DNA of 64,000 bases from the NCBI RefSeq assembly GCF_001884105.1, contig NZ_MACI01000053.1, positions 50,738 to 114,737 on the forward strand, read 5' to 3'. Under the pieces are notes generated by a model that was not told the origin of the DNA, searched no databases, and worked only from the letters and a program-made list of their open reading frames with translations. Of the stretch, positions 53,231 to 62,490 are shown in pieces (positions within the stretch are counted from its first letter, which is position 1; the number at the start of each line of letters is the position of its first letter). Source of the DNA: Bacillus luti (lineage in GTDB: Bacteria > Bacillota > Bacilli > Bacillales > Bacillaceae_G). Position numbers and translations under genes: made by a program.

Positions 53231-54115
53231 TCATGTCCTAATGTTAGAGAAGTAGTCAATCACGAATTCACGAAATTGCTGAGCAGTTTTCGATAAGTAG
53301 CGTTTCTTCGACCAACTTAAGCCGATAGTTCGCTCGCAATTGGGTTCAATAATGCGTAACTTATTTAATGCTAAAGTAGAGTTTTTTAATAAAGTTAAAC
53401 TTGGGACAAAAGCGATACCGAGGCCTTGCTTAATAAGGTCGCTAATCACGGTTGGTTCATCTACTTCAAAAGCGATATGTGGAGTGAAGCCAGCTTCTTT
53501 ACAAAATTCATCTGTTAAGTGCCGAAATCCATAACCAGTGTTCATACTAATAAACGGTTCGTCTTTTACTTCATGCAGATAGATACTTTCACGTCCTGAT
53601 AAACGATGACCTGAAGGGACGACTAAGAAAATTTCTTCTGTAATAAGTGGTTCCCAAATAATCTCCTCGCCTTCAATTGGCACAGAAGAAATGCAAAAGT
53701 CAATTTCTATATTATCTAGTTGTCGTTTCATAGAAGGAGTAGATGCGAGAAATTGTTGGAATCGAACGTTAGGATGTTCTAGTAAAAAAGAACCGAGTAG
53801 TTCTGGTAATATTCTTGGAATAGAAACGGCTAGCGTAATAGAGCTTTGTTGTAAGTCAGCTAAATCTTTAATTTCTCGTTCGCCTTCACTTAATTCATGA
53901 AAAATGCGCTCTACTCGTTTTAAAAATACTTTTCCGAAAGAGTTTAATGTAATCTGTCGACCTTGGCGATCGAATAACGGGACGCCTAAGTCTTTTTCTA
54001 GTCTAGCAATTGTTTTGCTGAGCGAAGGCTGTGCGATATGCAATTCTTCAGCGGCTTTTGTCATATGTTCTAATCGTGCAACTGTTTGAAAGTATTTTAG
54101 TTGAAGAAGTTCCAT
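53231..54115 (-). CDS. LysR-family transcriptional regulator
   Basis: 294 residues. The N-terminal winged helix is typical: LLQLKYFQTVARLEHMTKAAEELHIAQPSLSKTIARLEKDLGVPLFDR. A C-terminal inducer-binding domain follows. It is divergent from the YhgE-like gene with a 135-bp shared promoter region, so it probably controls that gene and itself. Inducer unknown. Confidence 0.93.
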   Translation of the reverse strand: MELLQLKYFQTVARLEHMTKAAEELHIAQPSLSKTIARLEKDLGVPLFDRQGRQITLNSFGKVFLKRVERIFHELSEGEREIKDLADLQQSSITLAVSIPRILPELLGSFLLEHPNVRFQQFLASTPSMKRQLDNIEIDFCISSVPIEGEEIIWEPLITEEIFLVVPSGHRLSGRESIYLHEVKDEPFISMNTGYGFRHLTDEFCKEAGFTPHIAFEVDEPTVISDLIKQGLGIAFVPSLTLLKNSTLALNKLRIIEPNCERTIGLSWSKKRYLSKTAQQFREFVIDYFSNIRT

Positions 54116-54250
54116 TTTGACTCTCCTTTCTATAGACCAAAAGGAATGAATTGATAATTAAAGATGTATTATACAGTATGAAAATGGACGTGTATAGTAA
54201 ATCTGTTAAACCATTCTAATGGTGTTAAATTAGGAGAAGGAGTATGTTTC

Positions 54251-56251
54251 ATGAAAGGAATTCAACTTATCTTTAAAGATTGGAAAGCGATGTGGCACCA
54301 TAAACATGGACGTATCGCTTTAATTTTTTTGTTAATCGTTCCTTTAATTTATTCAGGATTCTTTTTAGCTGGATATTGGGATCCATACGGACGATTAGAT
54401 AAATTACCTGTTGCGGTTGTGAATTTAGATAAGGGTGCTGTGATGGATGAAAAAACAATTCATGCAGGAGACGATTTTGTTAAAAATTTAAAAGAGAATA
54501 AGGAGCTGGCTTTTCATTTCGTATCAGAAAAAAATGCTGATGAAGGGCTAAAAGAAGATAAGTACTATATGGTTGTTACGATTCCAGAGGATTTCTCTAA
54601 AAAGGTAAGCACACTTATGGATGAGAAACCAGAGCCAGCACAGCTTCAGTACAAAGTAAATCCGGGTAAAAACTTTGTAGCGGCGCAAATTGGAACGACA
54701 GCTGTTGAAAATATGAAAACAAAAATTTCAAATAGTATTACGAAATCTTATACAGAAGGTGTCTTTTCAAAGTTTCAAGACGTAGCACAAGGGTTGAGTG
54801 ATGCAAGTAATGGTGCTGGGAAGTTACATGAAGGAACGACAGATGCAAGAAATGGGGCAAATCAGCTTGCAGATGGTATTCATCGTTTAAGTGATGGGAC
54901 GTCGAAAGTAAAAGAGGGAAGTGACAAGCTTGCGTCTAGCCAATCAGCTTTAACCGGGGGAGCAAATGAGTTAAGTCAAGGAGCGACATCACTTCATAGT
55001 GGTATGGAGTTATTAGCACAAGGTGAAAAAACTTTACAATCAGGGGTTAGTGAATTAAGTGCTGGTACAAATGAATGGGTGAATGGAAGTGAGAAACTTG
55101 CTGAAGGGCAAGTGAAAGCGGACAATGCAGCAAATAGTGTAAAACAACAATTAGAAGAGTATGTGAAAAGTCATCCAGAAGTGCAGCAAGATCCTGCTTT
55201 TCAAAAGATTATTGCTACTTCTAATGGATTAGCCCAAGCAACAAACGCTTTAAAGAATAGCCAACAACAGTTGACACAAGGTGCACAGAAGCTTGCAGAT
55301 GGTCAGCATAAGGTTGAGGAAGGTATAAGTACATTCGGAGTTAAGTTAAATGAAGCTACTGCTGGAACGAAAAGGATAGCAGGTGGTGCTGCGAATTTAG
55401 CTAGTGGATTTACGAAATGGGGAACTGGATTTACATCCTTGCAAGAAGGTATAAATCACCTTGCGAGTGGTGGAACAGAGCTGAATCATGGGGCTGATCA
55501 GTTAACGAACGGACTTGTTAAACTTGACGATGGTGCGAAAGAACTTTCTACGAAATTAGGAGAGGGCGCAGAGAAGATAGCAGATGTTCGCAATGATGAT
55601 GCACGCAATACGATGTTCTCAGAGCCGGTTCAATTAGTGAAGTCGACAGTTTCTGACGTGCCTAATTACGGTTCAGGTATTGCACCATATTTCTTATCAC
55701 TTGCATTTTATGTTGGCGGAATTATGGCATCGAATATTTTACCACTTGGCCGTAGACAAAATATGAAAGTAAGCGGAACGGTACATTTTATTAATAAATT
55801 AGGATTAGTATATTTAATTGGACTTATTCAAGCATTACTTGTGGATGTGGTTGTGCTAGGAGTTATGAAATTAGAAGTTGCAAGTGTGCCACTCTTTGTT
55901 TTATCAAGTATCGTTATTTCCTTTACATTCATGACGTTTATTCTTATGTTAGTAACGGTGTTTGGTCTTGTTGGAAAATTTTTAGCGGTAACGCTTCTTG
56001 TCCTGCAATTAGCGACGAGCGGGGGTACTTTCCCAGGAGAATTAAATATAGCTATTCTTAGCAAAATTGGACAATTTCTCCCAATGTCCCATTCTCTTAG
56101 AGGGCTACAAGATGTGATTTCTTTAGGAGATTGGTCGCAATTACAAATGCAAATTTTAATATTGTTATGCTATCTCGTTGTTGCTGGTGGAATTGCTTGG
56201 ATTACGAGCCATATACAACATAGGGAAACGAATGCAGAACAAGTTTCTTAA
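54251..56251 (+). CDS. YhgE/Pip membrane protein (ABC-2 type)
   Basis: 666 residues. One N-terminal helix (FLLIVPLIYSGFFLAG), then an extracytoplasmic region of about 420 residues with many short repeats of the form LxxGxxxL (ANQLADGIHRLSDG, GANELSQGATSLHSG, ADQLTNGLVKLDDG), then five or six C-terminal helices with an ABC-2-like core. YhgE/Pip family members include the lactococcal phage infection protein and ESX-linked YueB relatives. Export of lipid or a secretion role is possible. The divergent LysR regulator suggests inducible expression. Confidence 0.88.
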   Translation: MKGIQLIFKDWKAMWHHKHGRIALIFLLIVPLIYSGFFLAGYWDPYGRLDKLPVAVVNLDKGAVMDEKTIHAGDDFVKNLKENKELAFHFVSEKNADEGLKEDKYYMVVTIPEDFSKKVSTLMDEKPEPAQLQYKVNPGKNFVAAQIGTTAVENMKTKISNSITKSYTEGVFSKFQDVAQGLSDASNGAGKLHEGTTDARNGANQLADGIHRLSDGTSKVKEGSDKLASSQSALTGGANELSQGATSLHSGMELLAQGEKTLQSGVSELSAGTNEWVNGSEKLAEGQVKADNAANSVKQQLEEYVKSHPEVQQDPAFQKIIATSNGLAQATNALKNSQQQLTQGAQKLADGQHKVEEGISTFGVKLNEATAGTKRIAGGAANLASGFTKWGTGFTSLQEGINHLASGGTELNHGADQLTNGLVKLDDGAKELSTKLGEGAEKIADVRNDDARNTMFSEPVQLVKSTVSDVPNYGSGIAPYFLSLAFYVGGIMASNILPLGRRQNMKVSGTVHFINKLGLVYLIGLIQALLVDVVVLGVMKLEVASVPLFVLSSIVISFTFMTFILMLVTVFGLVGKFLAVTLLVLQLATSGGTFPGELNIAILSKIGQFLPMSHSLRGLQDVISLGDWSQLQMQILILLCYLVVAGGIAWITSHIQHRETNAEQVS

Positions 56252-56255
56252 AAGG

Positions 56256-56294
56256 AAAGAAGCTATCCGTTTTTTTCGGATAGCTTCTTTTTTA
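56256..56294. terminator. Bidirectional terminator
   Basis: AAAGAAGCTATCCG pairs with CGGATAGCTTCTTT around a T-rich loop and is followed by TTTTATTTT. Confidence 0.9.
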
Positions 56295-56672
56295 TTTTCG
56301 TTCCATTACCGCAAAGTAATTATTTTCATTATCCGCAAAGTTGAACGCTCTACCAGTAGGTAAATCTACAATTTGTCCAACTGTTACGTTTTTCTCAGAA
56401 AGATCTTTATACAGCTGATCTAAGTTGTTAGAGAAGAACATAAGCGAAGGGGTATTAAGATTTAGTTCAGGTTGCATTTTTGCAATTAACGCTTTATCGT
56501 GAAGGACGATGCTTGTTCCAGCTTCTTTTGCTGGCGCAATTTCAATCCAGCGAAATCCTTTTCCGTTATTTTCTTCTGCGATGATTTGGAATCCTACTTT
56601 TTCTGTCCAAAATTGTACGGTTTCATCTTGGTTATTTACATATAGCATAATTTGTCCAATTTGATTAATCAT
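56292..56672 (-). CDS. VOC-family (glyoxalase/bleomycin resistance-like) protein
   Basis: 126 residues with two betaalphabetabetabeta modules: IGQIMLYVNNQDETVQFWTEKVGF at the start and GRAFNFADNENNYFAVME at the end, with a Glu that can bind metal. Such small proteins can be dioxygenases, isomerases or antibiotic-binding proteins. The substrate cannot be told. CAGGAGAC precedes the ATG. Confidence 0.88.
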   Translation of the reverse strand: MINQIGQIMLYVNNQDETVQFWTEKVGFQIIAEENNGKGFRWIEIAPAKEAGTSIVLHDKALIAKMQPELNLNTPSLMFFSNNLDQLYKDLSEKNVTVGQIVDLPTGRAFNFADNENNYFAVMERK

Positions 56673-56713
56673 AGATGTCTCCTGCTTTCTTTTCTTATAT
56701 GTGTATAATTATA

Positions 56714-57871
56714 TCAAATATATGGTTTGAATAGTTTTTCGTGATTTTTTCGAAGTGCAATTTTTGCCCATTTCATACTTGTCGTAGGCGAAGGACCTGC
56801 AATCCATATATGAAATGGCAGTGTACTGCAAATGACCATTGTTGAAATAGATATAACAGCTGTTAAGACAAAGAGTAATAGACTATATAGTATAGTATTT
56901 TCTTGCAATGTGAATAAGGAAAGAAATTGTGTGCATAGTTGCAAGAAGAAAAAATGTGCTAAATAAGCGCCATATGTGTAGTTTCCAATGAATCGTAACG
57001 TTTTATATAAAAACCCCCGGCGCTGTACAATTGTAATAGATAACACGTACAGTATCATAATTTCACAGACAATGTATAAAAACATAGACGGTTTTAAATA
57101 AGTAGAAACGGTTAAATGGATAGAGTTTGCTCCGTAAAAACTAAATAACTCATAATTGATAAATAAAAATAAGATGAAAAATAATATTGTGATCAGCGGG
57201 ATATGTTTCATAACAAATGTACGCCAAGTTTTTAGTGCTACAGCAGCGATTCCTCCCATGACGAAATAGAACGAATAGAAGAAGAAGGACCGATCTGTAT
57301 AATGTAAAATGGTTGAGCTAGTCAGTTTCTCTCCATTAAAAATGTAGTGCGAAGAATACCACATTAAGAGGAAATATAGACAAGCAAAGATGGTCATATA
57401 TTTATATATGTCTTTTTTATTTTCTGTTCGTTTTTGAAACCAATAAAATAGTGTGCAAAGTAAAGGGAACAATAAGTGAATTTGGAACATCATAATAACG
57501 TACCAAAGATGAGGTGCGGCTGTTCCGAGTAATAAACTTTTTATTCCGCTTTGTAGTGTAATCATATCGTTTGTTGTTAATAAGTAAAGAATAGACCAAA
57601 AGAAGTAAGGAATGAGTAAGTGTGTGGCTTTTTCAGAAATATATTCTTTGTATACTAATTGCTTTGTATAGTGACGAATTAAATGAAATCCAACGATAAA
57701 TATGAATGCAGGTGCTGAAAATTTTGCGAGATTAAATAACATACCCATAATGAGGGACTGTTCAAGTAAGACATTTCCTTGATTCATTGTATATAATAAG
57801 GAACTTTGCAAAACGACAGCAAGAAATGCAATGCTTTGCAAAACTTTAAATTCTGGTGCGCTTTGTGTCAT
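56714..57871 (-). CDS. Acyltransferase family 3 membrane protein
   Basis: 385 residues with about ten helices. KVLQSIAFLAVVLQSSLLY at the start, the PAFIFIVGFHLIRHY segment, WSILYLL, APHLWYVIMMFQIHLLFPL and TYGAYLAHFFFLQL define the acyltransferase-3 family. It probably O-acetylates a surface polymer or secreted sugar. The ATG at 57871, 9 nt after AAAAGGAG, is preferred over two nearby upstream ATGs. Confidence 0.87.
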   Translation of the reverse strand: MTQSAPEFKVLQSIAFLAVVLQSSLLYTMNQGNVLLEQSLIMGMLFNLAKFSAPAFIFIVGFHLIRHYTKQLVYKEYISEKATHLLIPYFFWSILYLLTTNDMITLQSGIKSLLLGTAAPHLWYVIMMFQIHLLFPLLCTLFYWFQKRTENKKDIYKYMTIFACLYFLLMWYSSHYIFNGEKLTSSTILHYTDRSFFFYSFYFVMGGIAAVALKTWRTFVMKHIPLITILFFILFLFINYELFSFYGANSIHLTVSTYLKPSMFLYIVCEIMILYVLSITIVQRRGFLYKTLRFIGNYTYGAYLAHFFFLQLCTQFLSLFTLQENTILYSLLLFVLTAVISISTMVICSTLPFHIWIAGPSPTTSMKWAKIALRKNHEKLFKPYI

Positions 57872-57973
57872 GGTCTCCATCTCCTTTTCCATACATGATT
57901 ATAGTACGGAGTAAGGATGAGAGGTGTGGAATATTTGTGAAGATTTTAACAAATTTGTGGCGGAATGGATTAA

Positions 57974-58013
57974 CAACAAAAAAGAGGATGCTTGTTAGGA
58001 GCATCCTCTTTCT
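57974..58013 (-). terminator. Terminator of the dicarboxylate symporter gene
   Basis: AAAGAGGATGC pairs with GCATCCTCTTT. The minus strand then reads TTTTTTGTTG. Confidence 0.88.
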
Positions 58014-58018
58014 ATTTA

Positions 58019-59236
58019 TTAAGCAAATTTATTTTTAATCCAGTTCTTACCTTCTACAAGGCGAGCTGTCATTACGGCACAAGCGTTATCTGCTGTTACG
58101 TTTAACATCGTTGCAGGAGGATCGATGATAGTACTAATTGCTGCGATAATTGGCAATGCTTCTGGCGGGAAGCCGTATAGAGAAACGATTAACATTTCAC
58201 CAATCATACCGCCGCCTGGAATAGCGCCCATTACTGTTCCTACTAATAGAGAAACAACAAGTGCGATTGCTAATGTTTTTGGCCCTTCAAATTCCATGTT
58301 GAAAATACCGAATAAGAAAGCAATCTTTAATACGCCGCCTAAAACAGATCCGTCTTTATGAAGTGTAGACCCAAGAAGGACAACTGTTTCACGAACGTCA
58401 GACGAGATACCCATTTTCTTCGTTGCTTCTAAGTTCGCCGGAATACTTGCGGCACTACTACAAGTTGCAAGTGATGTAACTGTAGGAGAGACCATGTTCT
58501 TCCAAAATATTTGAACACCTTGTTTGCGACCTGCAAGGTATGCATAGAATGTGAAGAATACAAAGAAGTAAATAAGTGAAGCTGGATAGTATACCATTGC
58601 AGCTCGGAAGTACGTCCCAAGCAGTTGTGGTCCGAATTCACCAACTAATGCTGCGAAGTAAGCAGCAAGTCCGATTGGAGCGTAGTACATAATGAAAGAT
58701 ACGACTTTCATTGAAATCTCTGCACCAGCTTGGAGGAATGTAGCGAATGGTTTTCCTTTTTCACCAACTGCTGAAGTTGCAATCCCCATTAATATAGAGA
58801 AGAAAATAAGTGCTAACATATTTTCACGAGATAGTAACTTTGAGAAGTCAGATACTGTTAGAATGCCAACGATTTGATCAGCAACGCTAACAGCTTTTTC
58901 AGCTTTATCAGGTTGTGTTAATTCTAATACAACACCTTGTGCTGGCGGGAATACTTTCACGATGATAATCATAAAAATAGCAGCTAAAATACTCGTAAAT
59001 AAGAAAGTCCCAGCCATACTAGACATAATTTTACCGAAACGTTTTAATCCATCCATATTAGCAATAGACGACGCGATGCTAAAGAACACTAAAGGTACAA
59101 CAATCGTAAACATTAAGTTTAAGAAAATGTCACCAAGCGGCTTTAAAGCAACTGCATCGGCACCCATGAAATAACCAATGAAACCACCAATTAGGATAGA
59201 AGATAATAAAATAAGTGGAAAGCGATATGCCTTCAT
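58019..59236 (-). CDS. Dicarboxylate/amino acid:cation symporter (GltP/DctA family)
   Basis: 405 residues. Family marks: the Ser-rich re-entrant hairpin TCSSAASIPANLEATKKMG, and IPGGGMIGEMLI plus IDPPATMLNVTADNACAV, the cation and substrate site. The TADNACAV segment varies from the usual TxxNVxGD. It imports glutamate, aspartate or C4-dicarboxylates with protons or sodium. GATAGGAGGG precedes the ATG. A single-gene unit. Confidence 0.92.
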   Translation of the reverse strand: MKAYRFPLILLSSILIGGFIGYFMGADAVALKPLGDIFLNLMFTIVVPLVFFSIASSIANMDGLKRFGKIMSSMAGTFLFTSILAAIFMIIIVKVFPPAQGVVLELTQPDKAEKAVSVADQIVGILTVSDFSKLLSRENMLALIFFSILMGIATSAVGEKGKPFATFLQAGAEISMKVVSFIMYYAPIGLAAYFAALVGEFGPQLLGTYFRAAMVYYPASLIYFFVFFTFYAYLAGRKQGVQIFWKNMVSPTVTSLATCSSAASIPANLEATKKMGISSDVRETVVLLGSTLHKDGSVLGGVLKIAFLFGIFNMEFEGPKTLAIALVVSLLVGTVMGAIPGGGMIGEMLIVSLYGFPPEALPIIAAISTIIDPPATMLNVTADNACAVMTARLVEGKNWIKNKFA

Positions 59237-59460
59237 AAATATACCCTCCTATCAATTATAAAAAAAATCATACTGAATCATTATAGCGAGTTAGGGTCCT
59301 CTTTACTAGGAAAATACCGATAGGTGGAATAGCGTGAAAACCGAGAAATTTTTGTTTTTAAGCTCGGCATACAGTTAGAAATCTAGACATATATATTTGT
59401 AACCTAGTGGTGGCAAGGGTTGCACCATAATTTAGGTTTTGAAAAAGGGGGTGAAGCGGG

Positions 59461-59763
59461 ATGAATATTTTACTTTGCTGTGCAGCGGGAATGTCTTCCA
59501 GTTTGATTGTTACAAAAATGGAGAAAGCAGCACAGGCAAGAGGGGTAGAGGTAAAGATTTGGGCTGTATCAGGTTCTGAAGTGAATAGCCACATCGACCA
59601 AGCAGATGTACTTTTACTTGGACCGCAAGTACGTTATTTATTACCGAAAATGAAAGAATTATGTAAAGAGAAAGGAATACCCGTTGATGTCATTCAATCT
59701 GTCCATTACGGGCTTTGTAATGGAGAAGCTATCTTACAAGCAGCTTTGTCGATGAAATCATGA
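59461..59763 (+). CDS. PTS lactose/cellobiose-type IIB component
   Basis: 100 residues. The phosphocysteine is Cys7 in [11 protein letters not shown], as in ChbB/CelA. It accepts phosphate from IIA and passes it to the incoming sugar. GGGGGTGAAGCGGG precedes the ATG. It heads a IIB-IIC-IIA set without an adjacent phospho-beta-glucosidase, so the sugar may be processed elsewhere. Confidence 0.93.
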   Translation: MNILLCCAAGMSSSLIVTKMEKAAQARGVEVKIWAVSGSEVNSHIDQADVLLLGPQVRYLLPKMKELCKEKGIPVDVIQSVHYGLCNGEAILQAALSMKS

Positions 59764-59777
59764 GGAGAGTGGGATAG

Positions 59778-61079
59778 ATGATACAGTTTTTAGAGAAATA
59801 TGTAATGCCAGTAGCAGGAAGGATTGCAGAGCAGAGGCATTTACAAGCGATTCGTGACGGAATTATTTTAACGATGCCATTCTTAATTATTGGATCTTTT
59901 TTTCTTATTATTAGTGCTTTACCAATACCAGGGTATAATGATTTTATGGCAGGTTTGTTTGGAGAGAACTGGCAGAAAGCTTTAGGGTACCCAGTAAGTG
60001 CTACTTTTAATATAATGTCTTTAGTGGCTGTTTTTGGAATCGCTTACAGACTTGGTGAGTATTATAAAGTGGATGCTTTAGCATCTGGAGCATTGTCGCT
60101 TGTGACATTTTTGCTCGCAACGCCATTTCAAGTTGCATATATCATACCAAGCACGAAGGAAAGTGTGATTGTAGACGGAGCAATTCCAGCGGCGTTAATG
60201 GGGAGTCAAGGACTGTTTGTGGCGATGATTATTGCAATTATATCTACTGAAATTTATCGATTTATTGTACAAAAAAAGATAATTATAAAAATGCCAGAGA
60301 CAGTTCCACCAGCAGTAACGCGTTCATTCGCTGCGCTTATTCCGGGTTTTATTGTTGTGACGGTTGTTTGGATCATTCGATTGATTTTTGAACAAACGAC
60401 TTTTGGTAGTATTCATAATGTTGTAGGAAAGCTTTTGCAAGAACCACTTAGTGTACTAGGGGCTAGCCTTGGGGGTGCAGTAATCGCAGTTATTATTGTC
60501 CATGTACTTTGGGCGTGCGGAATTCATGGCGCTGCAATTGTTGGTGGTGTAATGAGCCCGGTTTGGTTGTCGTTAATGGATCAAAACCGAATTGCTTTTC
60601 AGGCTGGTCAAGACGTACCGAATACGATTACCGCACAATTTTTTGATTTATGGATTTATATGGGTGGTTCTGGCGCAACATTAGCTTTAGTTGTAGGAAT
60701 GTTATTGTTTGCGCGAAGTCAGCAGTTAAAAAGTATCGGCCGCTTGTCGATTGCACCTGGTATTTTTAATATTAATGAAATGGTGACTTTCGGTATGCCG
60801 ATTGTTATGAATCCACTGTTACTTATTCCATTTATATTAGTTCCAGTTGTGTTAACAATTGTTTCTTACTTTGCGATGGAATGGGGATTAGTTGCCCGTC
60901 CGAGCGGAGCTGCTGTTCCTTGGACTACACCGATTCTTTTTAGTGGATATTTAGGATCAGGCGGAAAAATTTCAGGTGTTATTTTGCAGCTCGTTAACTT
61001 TGCACTAGCATTCTTCATTTATTTACCATTCTTAAAAATATGGGATAAACAAAAAGTGGCGGAAGAAAAGGGGGAGTAA
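59778..61079 (+). CDS. PTS lactose/cellobiose-type IIC permease
   Basis: 433 residues with about ten helices. IRDGIILTMPFLIIGSFFLII at the start and the conserved GIFNINEMVTFGMPIVMNP segment mark the CelB/ChbC family, in which the Glu (here NEMVTFG) binds sugar. It moves a beta-diglucoside-type sugar through the membrane as it is phosphorylated. Substrate not determinable; chitobiose, cellobiose and lichenan products are usual. Confidence 0.94.
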   Translation: MIQFLEKYVMPVAGRIAEQRHLQAIRDGIILTMPFLIIGSFFLIISALPIPGYNDFMAGLFGENWQKALGYPVSATFNIMSLVAVFGIAYRLGEYYKVDALASGALSLVTFLLATPFQVAYIIPSTKESVIVDGAIPAALMGSQGLFVAMIIAIISTEIYRFIVQKKIIIKMPETVPPAVTRSFAALIPGFIVVTVVWIIRLIFEQTTFGSIHNVVGKLLQEPLSVLGASLGGAVIAVIIVHVLWACGIHGAAIVGGVMSPVWLSLMDQNRIAFQAGQDVPNTITAQFFDLWIYMGGSGATLALVVGMLLFARSQQLKSIGRLSIAPGIFNINEMVTFGMPIVMNPLLLIPFILVPVVLTIVSYFAMEWGLVARPSGAAVPWTTPILFSGYLGSGGKISGVILQLVNFALAFFIYLPFLKIWDKQKVAEEKGE

Positions 61080-61088
61080 AGAACTAAA

Positions 61089-61406
61089 ATGGATATCATA
61101 GAGACGAAAGCTTTTCATTTAATTTTGCATGGGGGAAATGCAAGAAGTTGTTCAATGGAAGCAATTGATTGCGCGAAGCGTGGAAACTTCGAGGAAGCTG
61201 AGGCGAAGTTGCAAGAAGCTTTACATGAATTGCAAGAGGCGCACCGTGTACAAACAGAGCTTATACAGAAGGAAGCTGGTGGTGAAAAGACAGAAGTTAC
61301 TCTTCTGATGGTGCACGCGCAAGATCATTTAATGAATGCAATTACGGTAAAGGAATTAGCGAGTGAGTTTGTAGAATTATATAGGAAGATGTCAGCAGCT
61401 GAATGA
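61089..61406 (+). CDS. PTS lactose/cellobiose-type IIA component
   Basis: 105 residues, an all-helical IIA-Lac. The phospho-histidine is His76 in [13 protein letters not shown], matching the family HAQDxLM motif. [20 protein letters not shown] is the conserved helix 2. It takes phosphate from HPr. Last gene of the PTS set, followed by a short terminator. Confidence 0.93.
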   Translation: MDIIETKAFHLILHGGNARSCSMEAIDCAKRGNFEEAEAKLQEALHELQEAHRVQTELIQKEAGGEKTEVTLLMVHAQDHLMNAITVKELASEFVELYRKMSAAE

Positions 61407-61431
61407 ACCTTGCGTATGCAAGGTTTTTTTA
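61406..61431 (+). terminator. Short terminator after the PTS genes
   Basis: AACCTTGC/GCAAGGTT stem of 8 bp followed by TTTTTA. Confidence 0.75.
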
Positions 61432-61539
61432 TGTTTTGAAAAGATGCTGTTATGACGAAACAAAGACCACTTACGCAAGATTACATTTATTATTTTCAAT
61501 TTTATGTAAAAATAAAAGTGTAAAGGGGGTGGGAAATAG

Positions 61540-61989
61540 ATGAAAGTTCGCATTGAGTTAGACCCATCACAAGTAGATGCAGAAATAATTATAAAAACAA
61601 AAGAAGTAACGGAAGAAATTCAGCAACTTTTAAAAATAATAGAAGGTGGAAATGCGAGTCAAATCGTTGGTGTGTTAGATCAACAATATTATTTGTTGCA
61701 TTTACATGATATTTATTGGTTTTATACAGAGGAAAGAAAAGTTATGGCAAAAACGAAAAAAGGGAATCTTGAAGTGAAGGCTCGTTTATATGAATTAGAG
61801 GAACAATTAGCTAGAAAGCGTTTTGCCAGATTTTCTAAGTCGATACTTGCGAATTTAGAGCATGTAAAAAGTTTTGAAATGTCTTTTAGTGGTAGTATGT
61901 GTGCTCACTTTTCTAATGGAATGAAAGAATATGTTTCGAGGAAATATGTACCGCTTATTAAAGAGGCTTTAAATATAGGAGGGGGCTAA
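61540..61989 (+). CDS. LytTR-type DNA-binding regulator without receiver domain
   Basis: 149 residues. A short N-terminal part (1-45) precedes a LytTR domain that includes VLDQQYYLLHLHDIYWFYTEERKVMAKT, LEEQLARKRFARFSKSILANL and FSNGMKEYVSRKYV. The missing receiver domain and the adjoining small membrane protein match LytTR regulatory systems in which the membrane partner holds the regulator inactive. AAGGGGGTGG precedes the ATG. Only 3 bp separate it from the next gene. Confidence 0.9.
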   Translation: MKVRIELDPSQVDAEIIIKTKEVTEEIQQLLKIIEGGNASQIVGVLDQQYYLLHLHDIYWFYTEERKVMAKTKKGNLEVKARLYELEEQLARKRFARFSKSILANLEHVKSFEMSFSGSMCAHFSNGMKEYVSRKYVPLIKEALNIGGG

Positions 61990-61992
61990 AAG

Positions 61993-62397
61993 ATGATTGA
62001 TAGAGTTATAAATAAAGTTGCTTTTGGATTAGGGATGGCGATGGTATATAGTCTATTGTTTTTATGGATCGGTTATGTAAAAGGGATAGAAACAATAGAA
62101 ATGAAAACGTTAATTACGTATTTAGTTACAGCCAATATAGTAGGACTTATCTTTTCTTTCGCTTCATTTATTTTTGAAAAAGAAGAATGGAGTATATTAA
62201 AACAGACAAGTATTCACTTTATCATTTTACTAGGGACATTTTTGCCTACAGCAATTTGGATTGGTTGGGTTCCAAATCGTTTCGGTCCCATTCTTGTTTG
62301 CATAGGAAGTTTTATTGTTATGTACTTCATTATATGGTTTGTGATGACACTATATTGGAAACGAAAAATAGAAACATTAAATCATCAATTAAAATGA
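61993..62397 (+). CDS. DUF3021 membrane protein, partner of the LytTR regulator
   Basis: 134 residues with four helices of the DUF3021 type, ending in a basic cytoplasmic tail (WKRKIETLNHQLK). This family is repeatedly found beside LytTR-only regulators. A likely role is membrane sensor and inhibitor of the LytTR protein, by analogy with streptococcal HdrRM and BrsRM. AGGAGGGGG lies before the ATG. Confidence 0.87.
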   Translation: MIDRVINKVAFGLGMAMVYSLLFLWIGYVKGIETIEMKTLITYLVTANIVGLIFSFASFIFEKEEWSILKQTSIHFIILLGTFLPTAIWIGWVPNRFGPILVCIGSFIVMYFIIWFVMTLYWKRKIETLNHQLK

Positions 62398-62418
62398 AAG
62401 AATTATGTATGTGTGCGT

Positions 62419-62450
62419 ACCATCAGTGGAGCTTTCGTTCCACTGATGGT
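62419..62450. terminator. Bidirectional terminator between DUF3021 and speD
   Basis: A perfect 12-bp stem, ACCATCAGTGGA/TCCACTGATGGT, with an 8-nt loop between convergent genes. The T-run is poor on either side. Confidence 0.65.
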
Positions 62451-62490
62451 AGTTACAATCCTCCTTTTTACGGATGAGTAAGAGCAATAA

